64,000 nucleotides of DNA, taken from Treponema sp. CETP13 (GTDB taxonomy: Bacteria > Spirochaetota > Spirochaetia > Treponematales > Treponemataceae). Where the stretch lies: NCBI GenBank assembly GCA_001885315.1, contig MLPZ01000015.1:114033-178032 (forward strand), in the 5' to 3' direction. Made by a program: the position numbers and the translations under genes. Positions 17,541 through 26,168 of the stretch are shown here, one piece after another. The notes beneath the pieces were generated by a model. That model did no database searches. It saw nothing but the letters and a program-made list of their open reading frames with translations, and was not told where the DNA came from. Each line of letters begins with the position of its first letter. The first letter of the stretch is position 1.

Positions 17541-18631
17541 TCTGGTAAAACAACTTCTTGCAATGGTTTTTTAAAGTCAAAATCTGTAATTATTTTTTGA
17601 TAGAGAGAGTTCATAACCCATTGTCCACCACTAATAGTAAAATGAATACCATCATCCCCCATAACTCGAAGAACCTTTCCATCTGGAAAATAGTTATTAT
17701 CACGATATTCTTTGTCTTTGCCAGGGAAAATATCCCGAATCGATACTCTAATAAGTACTGTAGGATCATACATTGCTGCTATTTTTTTATGAATAGTATC
17801 TATGTAAATTAAATGATCGTCATATTTTTTACTTTTTGTTTTTGGCATACCCAACCAATATATTTTAGGGAATTCAGCTATCATTTCATCTAACAATGCG
17901 CAACACCGTTTTGTATAGTAGTCTTCCCACTCTTGAGTACCACGTAAAATTTTATTTCCATCTTTCCCTGTAAAATCAATATTGTCATTCATACCAAGCA
18001 TAAAAATTGCAGCATCATACGTTTTTTTCGAAGTTACATCGGCAAGTTTCGCACTCCAATTATAATATTCATCTCTAATAAAACCAGAAGAAATTATACC
18101 CAAGTGATTTGCCTTAATAGCAGAAATATTTTTTGTTAAACGATCGAAACCAGCACCTAAACTTGAAATTTGTGAGTCCCCAAATATATAGATTGTTAAA
18201 GGGTTTTCGTCAGAAAAAGTATTCGAATCTGTAAGTTTTAGTTTTTGTTCATTAGCATCAATGTTAGTTTTTAGAGAAGACTCTGTCGTTTCGTTGTGCA
18301 GGTTCATAGAACTTTCTTTTTGATTAAAATAATGAGTGTCCCAATTTGGGTTGTTTGATAACCCTGTGGATTCCAAAAATTTAAGACGCAAATTCGGGAT
18401 ATACTCATCAATACCTACAAGCTCTCCTGGTAAGGCAGCTAATTTTGAAATAGGAGTAAGCATATTTTTTAGTGTAATATTATTCATTCTTGATACAGGA
18501 ATCCAAAAAGAACCTCCGCATAAAAACACTAAAAGGACTGCACACATAACACTTGCAATTAGAACTTTAAGAGGGCTCTTACGACCGCGTATCCACATTT
18601 TTTCTGCTTTATTCAATAAAGATTCTTTCAT
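17537..18631 (-). CDS. Membrane-anchored SGNH hydrolase (DUF459-like) for glycan acylation
   Basis: One N-terminal membrane span (about residues 22-45) anchors a periplasmic SGNH domain. The catalytic blocks are visible: IYIFGDSQISSLGAGF near residue 147 (Ser), AIFMLGMNDN (Asn block) and DDGIHFTISGGQWV (Asp/His) near residue 335. Such DUF459-like proteins often pair with MBOAT acyltransferases, and here the MBOAT gene lies 13 bases upstream on the same strand with an AGGA site in between. The pair probably transfers acyl (often acetyl) groups to a periplasmic or surface glycan. The 3' end overlaps the tail of the converging barrel gene by 4 bases. Confidence 0.82.
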   Translation of the reverse strand: MKESLLNKAEKMWIRGRKSPLKVLIASVMCAVLLVFLCGGSFWIPVSRMNNITLKNMLTPISKLAALPGELVGIDEYIPNLRLKFLESTGLSNNPNWDTHYFNQKESSMNLHNETTESSLKTNIDANEQKLKLTDSNTFSDENPLTIYIFGDSQISSLGAGFDRLTKNISAIKANHLGIISSGFIRDEYYNWSAKLADVTSKKTYDAAIFMLGMNDNIDFTGKDGNKILRGTQEWEDYYTKRCCALLDEMIAEFPKIYWLGMPKTKSKKYDDHLIYIDTIHKKIAAMYDPTVLIRVSIRDIFPGKDKEYRDNNYFPDGKVLRVMGDDGIHFTISGGQWVMNSLYQKIITDFDFKKPLQEVVLPD

Positions 18632-18644
18632 ACGCTATTCCTTA

Positions 18645-20207
18645 TTAAAAACTAAAATAAATAAAGGGAGCAACACTCGACATACTAAAGATCGAAAGAC
18701 CAGCAAAAAAACCAACTATTACAATAACCTGAAAACAAAGAGGAATAGATCTCCAAATACTCATAGCATCATCACGAACTTTATTTGGTACAAGATGCAT
18801 ACCTAAACTTATCATAAGCAAGGTTATAACTAGAGGTGTCAAAATAGAAGCATTAGAATTTGTTACACTAGAAGGCAAAGAATCTATTACTTTTGTACCC
18901 CAAAATCCATTTGGATTTGCAATAAAGGCTCTCCACCATGAAACAACTTCCTTCCAATTGGCTGCTCTAAAAACAACCCAACTAATTGTAGTATAAAAAA
19001 ATGTAATAATTACTTGCAATGCAAGCCCAAACGAATTTGAAGCTCTTTTTTTGCCATATTTTATACAGTGTTCAAAAATAAGAGCAAGGCCTTGCATAAG
19101 ACCCCATAATACAAACATCCATTTTGCTCCATGCCATAAACCACTCACAAGAAATGTTACAGCTAAAGCTATAATTGTTCTTAATTGGCCATGTCGTGAG
19201 CCACCCATTTTAAAATACAAATATTTTTTTAACCACGTAGAGAATGTTATGTGCCAGCGACGCCAAAAATCACCAATACTACAGGAAATATATGGTCGAT
19301 CAAAGTTTTTGGGTGTTTCGAATCCTAAAAGTAAGGCAATTCCTATTGCCATATCACTATATCCAGAAAAGTCACAATATAAAACAGATGAATAGCCAAA
19401 GGCTGCTAATAAAACTTGAAAACCAGTATAAGCAGATAAATTATTAAATACAGGATTTACAAAAAGTGTTGATAAATAATTGGCAAACACCATCTTTTTA
19501 AGTAGTCCACTCATTATAAGCGCCGAAGCAGCACTAAAATCTATGGTTGATCGTGAAGTAGAAGCATCTACCTCACGATAAAACTCTGATGCATGAGTAA
19601 TTGGTCCAGAAGCTACCTGAGGGAAAAATGATATATATACTAAAGTATCTATAAGCCCTTTTGGACTTGAGAGAGCCGCCCTTTTTGAAGAATATACACC
19701 GGTAAAAAGAAGTGCATTTTCAGAATAACTACCATAGCCAGTAAACAGAGCGCCAGAAGATGAATCAAATATTAAGCTTAAACCTTTAAAAGTATAGAAT
19801 GAGATTCCAACAGGTAATACAATGTGTAGAACGGGTAAAATATCCTCAAAATTTTTACCACCGCTCAATTTAAACAACATGATATTAAAAGAATCCGCAA
19901 AAAAATCATAATATTTAAAGAACCATAGAATTGCAACATTTACAACAACTGCAAAAACAATAGCTATTTTTTTACCATTATTCGCTTCTTGTTTGTTGTC
20001 TCCCTCTGCAACTGTACAAGCAAATGCCCAGTTTACAAGGCTAGCGGAAAGCAATAAAAAACAGAAACGCCAATCCCAAAATGCATAAAATACATAACTG
20101 GCAACAATGAGAAAAATCTTTCGTGCGGTTTGCATTCTAAATACAAACCAGTATATAATGAATACAGCTGTAAAAAAGAATAAAAAACTAAAAGTAGGAA
20201 ATAACAT
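18645..20207 (-). CDS. MBOAT-family O-acyltransferase (AlgI/DltB-like)
   Basis: Multi-span membrane protein of 520 residues, the normal AlgI/PatA/DltB length. The MBOAT core is clear: IGDFWRRWHITFSTWLKKY near residue 320 and VSGLWHGAKWMFVLWG, whose His is the family catalytic residue. It carries acyl groups across the membrane for O-acylation of an extracytoplasmic polymer. It forms a two-gene operon with the following SGNH protein, the usual AlgI plus AlgJ/AlgX-style pairing. Which polymer is modified is not shown; the surface-glycan locus at the other end of the window is a possible but unlinked substrate source. Confidence 0.9.
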   Translation of the reverse strand: MLFPTFSFLFFFTAVFIIYWFVFRMQTARKIFLIVASYVFYAFWDWRFCFLLLSASLVNWAFACTVAEGDNKQEANNGKKIAIVFAVVVNVAILWFFKYYDFFADSFNIMLFKLSGGKNFEDILPVLHIVLPVGISFYTFKGLSLIFDSSSGALFTGYGSYSENALLFTGVYSSKRAALSSPKGLIDTLVYISFFPQVASGPITHASEFYREVDASTSRSTIDFSAASALIMSGLLKKMVFANYLSTLFVNPVFNNLSAYTGFQVLLAAFGYSSVLYCDFSGYSDMAIGIALLLGFETPKNFDRPYISCSIGDFWRRWHITFSTWLKKYLYFKMGGSRHGQLRTIIALAVTFLVSGLWHGAKWMFVLWGLMQGLALIFEHCIKYGKKRASNSFGLALQVIITFFYTTISWVVFRAANWKEVVSWWRAFIANPNGFWGTKVIDSLPSSVTNSNASILTPLVITLLMISLGMHLVPNKVRDDAMSIWRSIPLCFQVIVIVGFFAGLSIFSMSSVAPFIYFSF

Positions 20208-20278
20208 TCTTCCCTATTTTGCTTGATTTTTACTCTTTTTGCAAGTTAAATTAATTTTTTATTATTAGCAGTGTTTAT

Positions 20279-20308
20279 TTTACAAAATAGATTAGAATAT
20301 TGTATTTT
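20279..20308 (+). promoter_or_regulatory. Promoter of the SIMPL gene
   Basis: TTTACA (20279-20284), an 18-base spacer and TATTTT (20303-20308). An AAAGGA ribosome-binding site follows before ATG 20326. Confidence 0.45.
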
Positions 20309-20325
20309 AAAAGGATGTACATATT

Positions 20326-21051
20326 ATGAAATCAAAAACTAAACGACTTTTTCTTGCTTTTGCACTTATTAGCCTGTCTCTATTAATGCCTGTTTTCGCT
20401 TCTGGGACAAAAGATTCAAGTAATACTGGGATTTTTGTTACTGGAACAGGCACAGTTTCGCTTATTCCAGATACAGCTTCTATTTCGCTTGCTGTAGTTA
20501 CTTTAGATGCAGAAGCTTCAAAGGCAGCTCAAATGAATGCAAATCTAATGACTAAGGTAATTGAAGCGGTAAAAACTTTTGAAATAAAAGACACTGATAT
20601 TCAGACTTCAAATTACAATATGTACCAAGAAACAAATTACAATAAAGATGGAACAAGAACCCCTGGCGAATACCGTGTTACAAATAATTTGCAAGTTACT
20701 GTCAAAGATGTAGATAAAGCTGGAGATGTTATAGATGCCGCGCTTTCAGCTGGAGCAAATCAACTTTCTTCAATTAAATTTTATGCCCTTGAAACAAAAG
20801 AAGCATATACACAGGCTAGAATACTTGCTATTCAACAGGCAACAGACATTGCCAAAACACTTGCACAAGCTTCTAATTGCTCCCTTGGTAAACCTTTTTT
20901 TATAAGCGAACAATCAAATTCATCTTATAGGGCTACGACAATAAACAACAACATGATGTTAAAATCAGATGCAATGGTTGAAGGAACTCCCGTCTCACCT
21001 GGTTCAACTGACATTTCGGTTTCTGTAAACGTTCGCTTTGCAATCAAATAG
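20326..21051 (+). CDS. SIMPL-domain (DUF541) envelope protein
   Basis: A 241-residue exported protein. Its signal peptide ends near LMPVFASGTKD. The mature part is a SIMPL domain: GTGTVSLIPDTASISLAVVT at the start, DIQTSNYNMYQETNY in the middle, and ISVSVNVRFAIK at the end. Members are periplasmic and are linked to oxidative stress (E. coli YggE) or outer-membrane stress, with unclear biochemistry. It has a normal AAAGGA ribosome-binding site 10 bases from the ATG. No lipobox is present. It stands alone between the MBOAT promoter region and the UDG-like gene. Confidence 0.85.
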   Translation: MKSKTKRLFLAFALISLSLLMPVFASGTKDSSNTGIFVTGTGTVSLIPDTASISLAVVTLDAEASKAAQMNANLMTKVIEAVKTFEIKDTDIQTSNYNMYQETNYNKDGTRTPGEYRVTNNLQVTVKDVDKAGDVIDAALSAGANQLSSIKFYALETKEAYTQARILAIQQATDIAKTLAQASNCSLGKPFFISEQSNSSYRATTINNNMMLKSDAMVEGTPVSPGSTDISVSVNVRFAIK

Positions 21052-21060
21052 TCACTTTAC

Positions 21061-21081
21061 TAATACTAATTTTTAGTATTA
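21061..21081. repeat. Perfect 9-bp palindrome before the UDG-like gene
   Basis: TAATACTAA (21061-21069) and TTAGTATTA (21073-21081) are perfect complements with a 3-base loop, ending 9 bases before ATG 21091. It could be an operator or a weak AT-only hairpin after the SIMPL gene. A TAGATA box at 21080-21085 overlaps its end. Confidence 0.45.
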
Positions 21082-21090
21082 GATACTGAT

Positions 21091-21927
21091 ATGAATAAAG
21101 CTCAATGGAATGCCTTTTGTACATTTCGCTCCAATTTTAAAAATCAAATCTCAATATGGAATTCACAACTTAAAAAACAAGGGTTCTCTAAAATTCTTTC
21201 TGACAAACAAAAAGAACTCGCTTTTGCAGACAATGTTCCAGATTATCAAATAGAAACTCCTCTTGTTTATAACACTTCGTTAGATGAAATTACACAAGAA
21301 GATGATATAAAACTTATTGTTATTGGGGACAATCCCGGCAAAGACGAGCAACTCATCAAAAATCGTCGCTATCTCGTAGGCCAATCCGGAAAGATAGCCG
21401 AAGGTTTTTTTAGACGTAATCCAGAACTTGGAGTTGATTTTAGAAAAAATGTTATAATTTTAAATAAAACCCCAATACATACAGCAAAGACAAAAGAACT
21501 TAAAAAACTCACAACTCAGTCAAAACAGACAGCTAATGTATTCGAAAATTCAGATTTGTTTAAAGCTACCGAATACTTTTCACAACTACTACTTGAAAGT
21601 CAAATCTGGATGGCTCAATACACTGCACAACTGCATATAAACTTGTGTAAGTCTGCCACTGACAAATCCAATAGGCAAGCACCTTGCCAGTTATGGCTTG
21701 TTGGTTATGGAGAGCTAAAAAACAAGGGCATTTTTTTACCCTATGCAAAAAAATTAAAAGAATGTTACACCAGCTCAGCAATCGCAGACAGTGTTTTTGT
21801 GTTTCAACATTTTTCTATGAATCGCTTTTTAATAGATTTGCGTGCACACACAGATCAAAATTTTTCTCTTACACAAAACATCGAAAATATTGGTCGAATT
21901 CATCGTAAAGAAATCCTTTTTTTTTAA
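21091..21927 (+). CDS. Uracil-DNA glycosylase superfamily-like protein
   Basis: A 278-residue cytoplasmic protein. The stretch LIVIGDNPGKDEQ, then YLVGQSGKIAEGFF, resembles the 'G-x-x-P-G ... G-x-S-G' active-site layout of family 4/5 uracil-DNA glycosylases, and NVIILNKTPIHTAKTKELK follows where those enzymes have their third motif. The C-terminal LWLVGYGELKNKG and FVFQHFSMNRF fit the H-P-S region but with FQHFSMNR in place of the usual HPS. Substrate may therefore differ from uracil. A possible -10 box overlaps the palindrome upstream and there is no ribosome-binding site. Stands alone. Confidence 0.6.
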   Translation: MNKAQWNAFCTFRSNFKNQISIWNSQLKKQGFSKILSDKQKELAFADNVPDYQIETPLVYNTSLDEITQEDDIKLIVIGDNPGKDEQLIKNRRYLVGQSGKIAEGFFRRNPELGVDFRKNVIILNKTPIHTAKTKELKKLTTQSKQTANVFENSDLFKATEYFSQLLLESQIWMAQYTAQLHINLCKSATDKSNRQAPCQLWLVGYGELKNKGIFLPYAKKLKECYTSSAIADSVFVFQHFSMNRFLIDLRAHTDQNFSLTQNIENIGRIHRKEILFF

Positions 21928-22021
21928 CAAAACAGGCTTATACTTAAAGTAACAAATTTTCTTCAATTTCTAGCATTTTATTTGCAAAAATTAAGTAATC
22001 GATTTTTAAGGAGAGCTTTAT

Positions 22022-23431
22022 ATGAAAGTAGAAAATAAAAAGGTAAGTTCCGAACAAATTATCCAAACACAAAGAGACTTTTTTAACACTGGAATTACAC
22101 GTGATGTAGAATACCGTAAACAGCAACTTCGAATACTCAAAAAAGCAATTATCAATCAAGAAGATGCTATTTGCAAGGCTCTAAAACAAGACTTACATAA
22201 ATCTACTTTCGAAAGCTATGCAACCGAAATTGGCATTATCTTAGAAGAAATTGACTTTACACTTAAACACCTATCTTCTTGGGCTCGCCCAAAACGCGTA
22301 AAATCCCCACTCGCTCAATGGCCATCAAAATCATACCAATATCACGATCCTTACGGGGTTGTTCTTATTATGGCTCCATGGAATTACCCGTTTCATCTTA
22401 CTATTGCCCCTTTAATTGGTGCAATTTGTGGTGGTAATTGCGCAATACTAAAACCTTCTAACTATTCACCTGCTACATCAGCGTTGATTCGCACACTTAT
22501 TGCAAAAATTTTTTCACCAAAGTTTGTTACTGTAGTCGAAGGAGGCCGTGAGGCCAATCAAGATTTATTAAAGCAAAAATTTGATTATATATTTTTTACC
22601 GGTGGAGTCACAGTCGGAAAACTTGTCATGCACAGCGCTGCCGAAAACTTGACTCCTATTTCACTCGAACTTGGTGGTAAAAGCCCATGCATAATCGATA
22701 ACACAGCCTCAGTTAAACTTGCGGCAAAACGTATTGTCTGGGGTAAATTTTTAAACGCTGGACAAACATGTATTGCGCCAGACTATATATTAGTTGATGC
22801 CTCAGTTAAAGAGGAACTAATAAACGAGATGAAATACTATATAACAGAAAGTTTTGGATCAGATCCTATACATTGTGAACAGTTCACATCAATAATTTCA
22901 GAAAAACATTTTGATAGACTACATGCCCTGATAGATGGCTCTGACCCTGCAAATGGACAGATTGTTTATGGTGCAAAAACAGATAATTTAACACGTCGCA
23001 TAGAACCGACAATCCTTGACGAGCCAAACCCTGATTCTCCGGTAATGAACAACGAAATATTTGGCCCTATTATGCCAATTATTAGCTACCCTACTGGAAA
23101 TCTTGATTTTGTAATTGATTTTGTTTCAAATCGACCGCATCCGCTTGCACTATACTTTTTTACAAATAACAAACAAAACAAAAAGCGCATAATATCGACT
23201 CTGCAATACGGTGGAGGTTGTATAAACGACACAATTATTCATCTAGCAACCTCTCTTATGCCATTTGGTGGAGTCGGCAACAGTGGAATGGGAAGTTATC
23301 ACGGAAAACAAAGCTTTACCACATTTACCCATACAAAAAGCGTATTAGCAAAATCAAACAAAATTGACATTCCAATACGCTATCCACCATACACCGACAA
23401 AAAACTAAAAATACTAAAAAAGTTTATGTAA
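22022..23431 (+). CDS. Aldehyde dehydrogenase, ALDH3-like
   Basis: NAD(P)-dependent oxidation of an aldehyde to the acid, in the cytoplasm. The 469-residue length fits the ALDH3 (fatty or medium-chain aldehyde) group. Visible motifs: IMAPWNYPFHLTIAPLIGAI near residue 117 (cofactor), ELGGKSPCII with the general-base Glu near 218, and AGQTCIAPDYILVD with the catalytic Cys near 252. The nearby NEIFGPIMPIISY is also standard. It has AAGGAG upstream. Its stop abuts that of the converging tex gene, one base apart. The ALDH3 assignment rests on layout and length only. Confidence 0.9.
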   Translation: MKVENKKVSSEQIIQTQRDFFNTGITRDVEYRKQQLRILKKAIINQEDAICKALKQDLHKSTFESYATEIGIILEEIDFTLKHLSSWARPKRVKSPLAQWPSKSYQYHDPYGVVLIMAPWNYPFHLTIAPLIGAICGGNCAILKPSNYSPATSALIRTLIAKIFSPKFVTVVEGGREANQDLLKQKFDYIFFTGGVTVGKLVMHSAAENLTPISLELGGKSPCIIDNTASVKLAAKRIVWGKFLNAGQTCIAPDYILVDASVKEELINEMKYYITESFGSDPIHCEQFTSIISEKHFDRLHALIDGSDPANGQIVYGAKTDNLTRRIEPTILDEPNPDSPVMNNEIFGPIMPIISYPTGNLDFVIDFVSNRPHPLALYFFTNNKQNKKRIISTLQYGGGCINDTIIHLATSLMPFGGVGNSGMGSYHGKQSFTTFTHTKSVLAKSNKIDIPIRYPPYTDKKLKILKKFM

Positions 23432-23432
23432 T

Positions 23433-25862
23433 TTATTTTTTTAACAATGCCGCAAAGGGGTTGTATGTTGTACCATCATCACTACCACTATAAGTGTCAC
23501 GTTGGGAACTGCGACCATTGCGGTTATAATTGCTATTTCCGCCACGAGAATCTTTGTGACTAGTAACTTTTACAGTTGCTTTTCCTGCAGATCCACCTTT
23601 TCGAACAACAACTTTTCGTTTGCCATCAGAAACCGACGAAACACCACGAGAGTCACGGCTAGACTTTTCTCCACCTTGCCCAACTCTGCTAGAAGCATCA
23701 CTTTTTGCAGAAAGACTAATTCTTCGACGCTCTTTATCTAATCCTATAATTGTACATTCTTTAACATCACCAACTTTTACAACATCCATTGGATTTTCGA
23801 CGTAACTATCACTAAGTTCAGAAATATGTAAAAGAGCTGTTTCTTTAATACCAAGATCTACGAAAGCACCAAAATCAACAACATTTTTGATTTTTCCAGT
23901 TACTTTCATTCCTTCTTCGAGGTCTTCAAACGTTACAACACCTTTTTGCATAATAGGTTTAGGACAATTATCACGAGGGTCACGATTAGGTTTCTTTAAT
24001 TCATCAATTATATCTTTAATAGTTGTATCACCAAGTGCATACTGTTCTTTTAATTGACTTCTAATATCACTAGGCACATCTGCTTTTTTTTGTGCATATT
24101 CATACACAACCCGAGCTGGTTCATAATTTTCTGGATGCACCCAAGTATTATCTAAAGGATCTGAACTTTCTGGTATTTTTAAAAATCCAGCACACTGTTC
24201 AAAAGCTTTAGGACCTAATCCACTTACTTTGGTAAGATCTTTACGACTTAAAATTTTGCCTTCTTTTTCACGGAAAGCAACTATTTTTTTTGCTGTCGTT
24301 TTTGTAATTCCAGACACATATTTAAGTAAAGATGCAGAAGCTGTATTTAAGTTAACACCTACATTATTTACAACAGAACCTACAACTTCATCTAACATTT
24401 CAGAAAGCTTTTTCTGATTTACATCGTGCTGATACAAACCAACCCCAATTGATTGAGGGTCAATCTTTACAAGTTCGGCTAACGGATCTTGCAAACGACG
24501 ACCAATAGAAATAGCACCACGAATAGTTAAGTCTAAATCAGGAAATTCTTCTCGAGCTGTATCACTAGCCGAGTAAACAGAAGCTCCATCTTCGTCTACA
24601 ACAGTATATTCTACGTCAGGATAACTTTTACTAATAATATCAGACACAATCTTCTGAACTTCTTTTGTTCCAGTTCCACCACCAATTGCTACTAGCTGAA
24701 TTTTATATTTTGCAATAGCCGAATGGATAGCAGCCGCTGCTTCTTCTGGTTTTCTAACTTGATTAATAACAAAATAACCAAGATATTTACCAGTTTCATC
24801 CAAAGCTGCACACTTTGTGCCCGTTCTAATGCCAGGATCGACTCCTAAAACACGAGTTCCCTTTATAGGTTGAGTCATTAACAGATTTTTTAAGTTTTCA
24901 GAAAAGATTCCAATTCCATGGTTATCTGCTTTTTCACTTTGATCTTTTTTTATTTCACGAACAACGGCAGGAGAAAGCAATCTAACAACTCCGTCTTCGA
25001 TTGCATCGGCATAATATTTATTATTAATTGTTGTTCGTTTTTTAAGCTCATCAATTGCAGCATCAACATCAACATTTATAGTAACATCTAATACTTTTTC
25101 TCGCTCTCCACGATTAATTGCCAACACTCGGTGAGGTTTTATCTCATTTAACGGCTCAGAATAATCCCAGTACATCTTATATACTGAACTTTTTGCTATC
25201 TCTTCATCTCCTACGCCTTTTACATCAATAGTACCTGTTGCTAAATAAAAGTCATGAATGCGCTCTCTGTTTTTTGAATCTTGCGAAACACGCTCTGCAA
25301 GAATATCTTTTGCACCAGCAAGAGCGGCTTCTACATCTGGTACTAATAAAATTCCGTCTTCATCATCTGCGGCTTTTTCGGTAACTATATATTTTTTAGC
25401 TTCATTTTCAATATCTGCATCATTCATCTCAAGCATTGCATCAGCCAAAGGTTCTAACCCACGCTCTTGAGCAAGCATACCACGTGTTTTCTTCTTCTTT
25501 TTAAATGGAGCCCATAAATCTTCTAGTTCAGTAAGAGTTTTTGCTCCCATTACCGCTTTATATAAAAAATCGGTAAGCTTTTTTTGAGCAAAAATACCTT
25601 TAATAATCTCTATCCGGCGAGTCTCAAGGTTCGAATAGCTTTTGAAAAGATGATCACAGTCTCTAACCTGAACTTCGTCTAACGAACCGTGTTTTTCTTT
25701 ACGATAACGTGAAATAAATGGGATTGTACAACCTTCATTTACCAAACTTATTACCGCACTAACTTGCGTAACTCTAATTGAGAGTTCATCTGCTATGCGT
25801 TTCATAATTGCAACTTCGTTTACAACGAGTGCGTCAATTTTTTCTTGAGTAATTTCTTCCAT
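23433..25862 (-). CDS. tex: Transcription accessory protein Tex
   Basis: RNA-binding protein thought to act with RNA polymerase. At 809 residues it has the full Tex layout. The N-terminal helical part is followed by a YqgF RNase H-like domain (VLGVDPGIRTGTKCAALDE near residue 347). Next come helix-hairpin-helix repeats (SASLLKYVSGITKTTAKKIV), and an S1 domain (GKIKNVVDFGAFVDLGIKE, about 650-720). A Ser/Arg/Gly-rich tail of about 80 residues ends in NPFAALLKK, longer than in E. coli Tex. The -10 box lies 8 bases before ATG and there is no ribosome-binding site, so the transcript is nearly leaderless. Confidence 0.95.
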   Translation of the reverse strand: MEEITQEKIDALVVNEVAIMKRIADELSIRVTQVSAVISLVNEGCTIPFISRYRKEKHGSLDEVQVRDCDHLFKSYSNLETRRIEIIKGIFAQKKLTDFLYKAVMGAKTLTELEDLWAPFKKKKKTRGMLAQERGLEPLADAMLEMNDADIENEAKKYIVTEKAADDEDGILLVPDVEAALAGAKDILAERVSQDSKNRERIHDFYLATGTIDVKGVGDEEIAKSSVYKMYWDYSEPLNEIKPHRVLAINRGEREKVLDVTINVDVDAAIDELKKRTTINNKYYADAIEDGVVRLLSPAVVREIKKDQSEKADNHGIGIFSENLKNLLMTQPIKGTRVLGVDPGIRTGTKCAALDETGKYLGYFVINQVRKPEEAAAAIHSAIAKYKIQLVAIGGGTGTKEVQKIVSDIISKSYPDVEYTVVDEDGASVYSASDTAREEFPDLDLTIRGAISIGRRLQDPLAELVKIDPQSIGVGLYQHDVNQKKLSEMLDEVVGSVVNNVGVNLNTASASLLKYVSGITKTTAKKIVAFREKEGKILSRKDLTKVSGLGPKAFEQCAGFLKIPESSDPLDNTWVHPENYEPARVVYEYAQKKADVPSDIRSQLKEQYALGDTTIKDIIDELKKPNRDPRDNCPKPIMQKGVVTFEDLEEGMKVTGKIKNVVDFGAFVDLGIKETALLHISELSDSYVENPMDVVKVGDVKECTIIGLDKERRRISLSAKSDASSRVGQGGEKSSRDSRGVSSVSDGKRKVVVRKGGSAGKATVKVTSHKDSRGGNSNYNRNGRSSQRDTYSGSDDGTTYNPFAALLKK

Positions 25863-25870
25863 AGAGCGTT

Positions 25871-25899
25871 ATTCTATGCGATTTATGCGTATTTGTAAA
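25871..25899 (-). promoter_or_regulatory. Promoter of tex, near-leaderless
   Basis: On the minus strand: TTTACA (25894-25899), a 17-base spacer, TAGAAT (25871-25876), then 8 bases to the ATG. The predicted untranslated leader is 0-2 bases. Confidence 0.6.
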
Positions 25900-25921
25900 C
25901 GGTATTAATATATGACATATC

Positions 25922-25951
25922 TTGACATCATCCCCTCTTTTCTCGTATCAT
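25922..25951 (+). promoter_or_regulatory. Promoter of tRNA-Ala
   Basis: A perfect TTGACA (25922-25927), an 18-base spacer and TATCAT (25946-25951), placed 14 bases before the mature tRNA 5' end. Confidence 0.7.
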
Positions 25952-25965
25952 ACTCATACTTATTT

Positions 25966-26039
25966 GGGGGTGTAGCTCACCTGGCTAGAGCGTTTGCATG
26001 GCATGCAAAAGGTAAGGGGTTCAAGTCCCCTCATCTCCA
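25966..26039 (+). tRNA. tRNA-Ala, anticodon GGC
   Basis: A 74-base cloverleaf. Acceptor GGGGGTG pairs with CATCTCC (two G-U pairs), discriminator A. D arm GCTC/GAGC; anticodon stem TTTGC/GCAAA with loop ATGGCAT, giving GGC; T arm AGGGG/CCCCT with loop TTCAAGT. CCA is not encoded. The 3' half is the integration site of the downstream element, which restores the full tRNA sequence. No terminator follows here, because it now lies 23.8 kb away. Confidence 0.93.
25998..26039 (+). repeat. attL: 42-bp direct repeat in the 3' half of tRNA-Ala
   Basis: The 42 bases from the anticodon loop (ATGGCATGC...) to the discriminator base (...CATCTCCA) recur exactly at 49775-49816. This is the usual target for tyrosine recombinases, which lie next to it here. 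Confidence 0.92.
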
Positions 26040-26168
26040 ACTATATAAACCTTTGTTTTACAAGGATTTATACTGTATTTCACAAGATGTGAAAACAGTT
26101 TTAGTTTACGAGTGTATGATACTATTGTCAGTAAAACTGACTAGACGATTACACACAGGAATGTGCTT

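Noticed and set aside
18336..18806. 156-residue plus-strand frame over the SGNH and MBOAT genes
   Set aside because: Shadow of two well-supported minus-strand genes.
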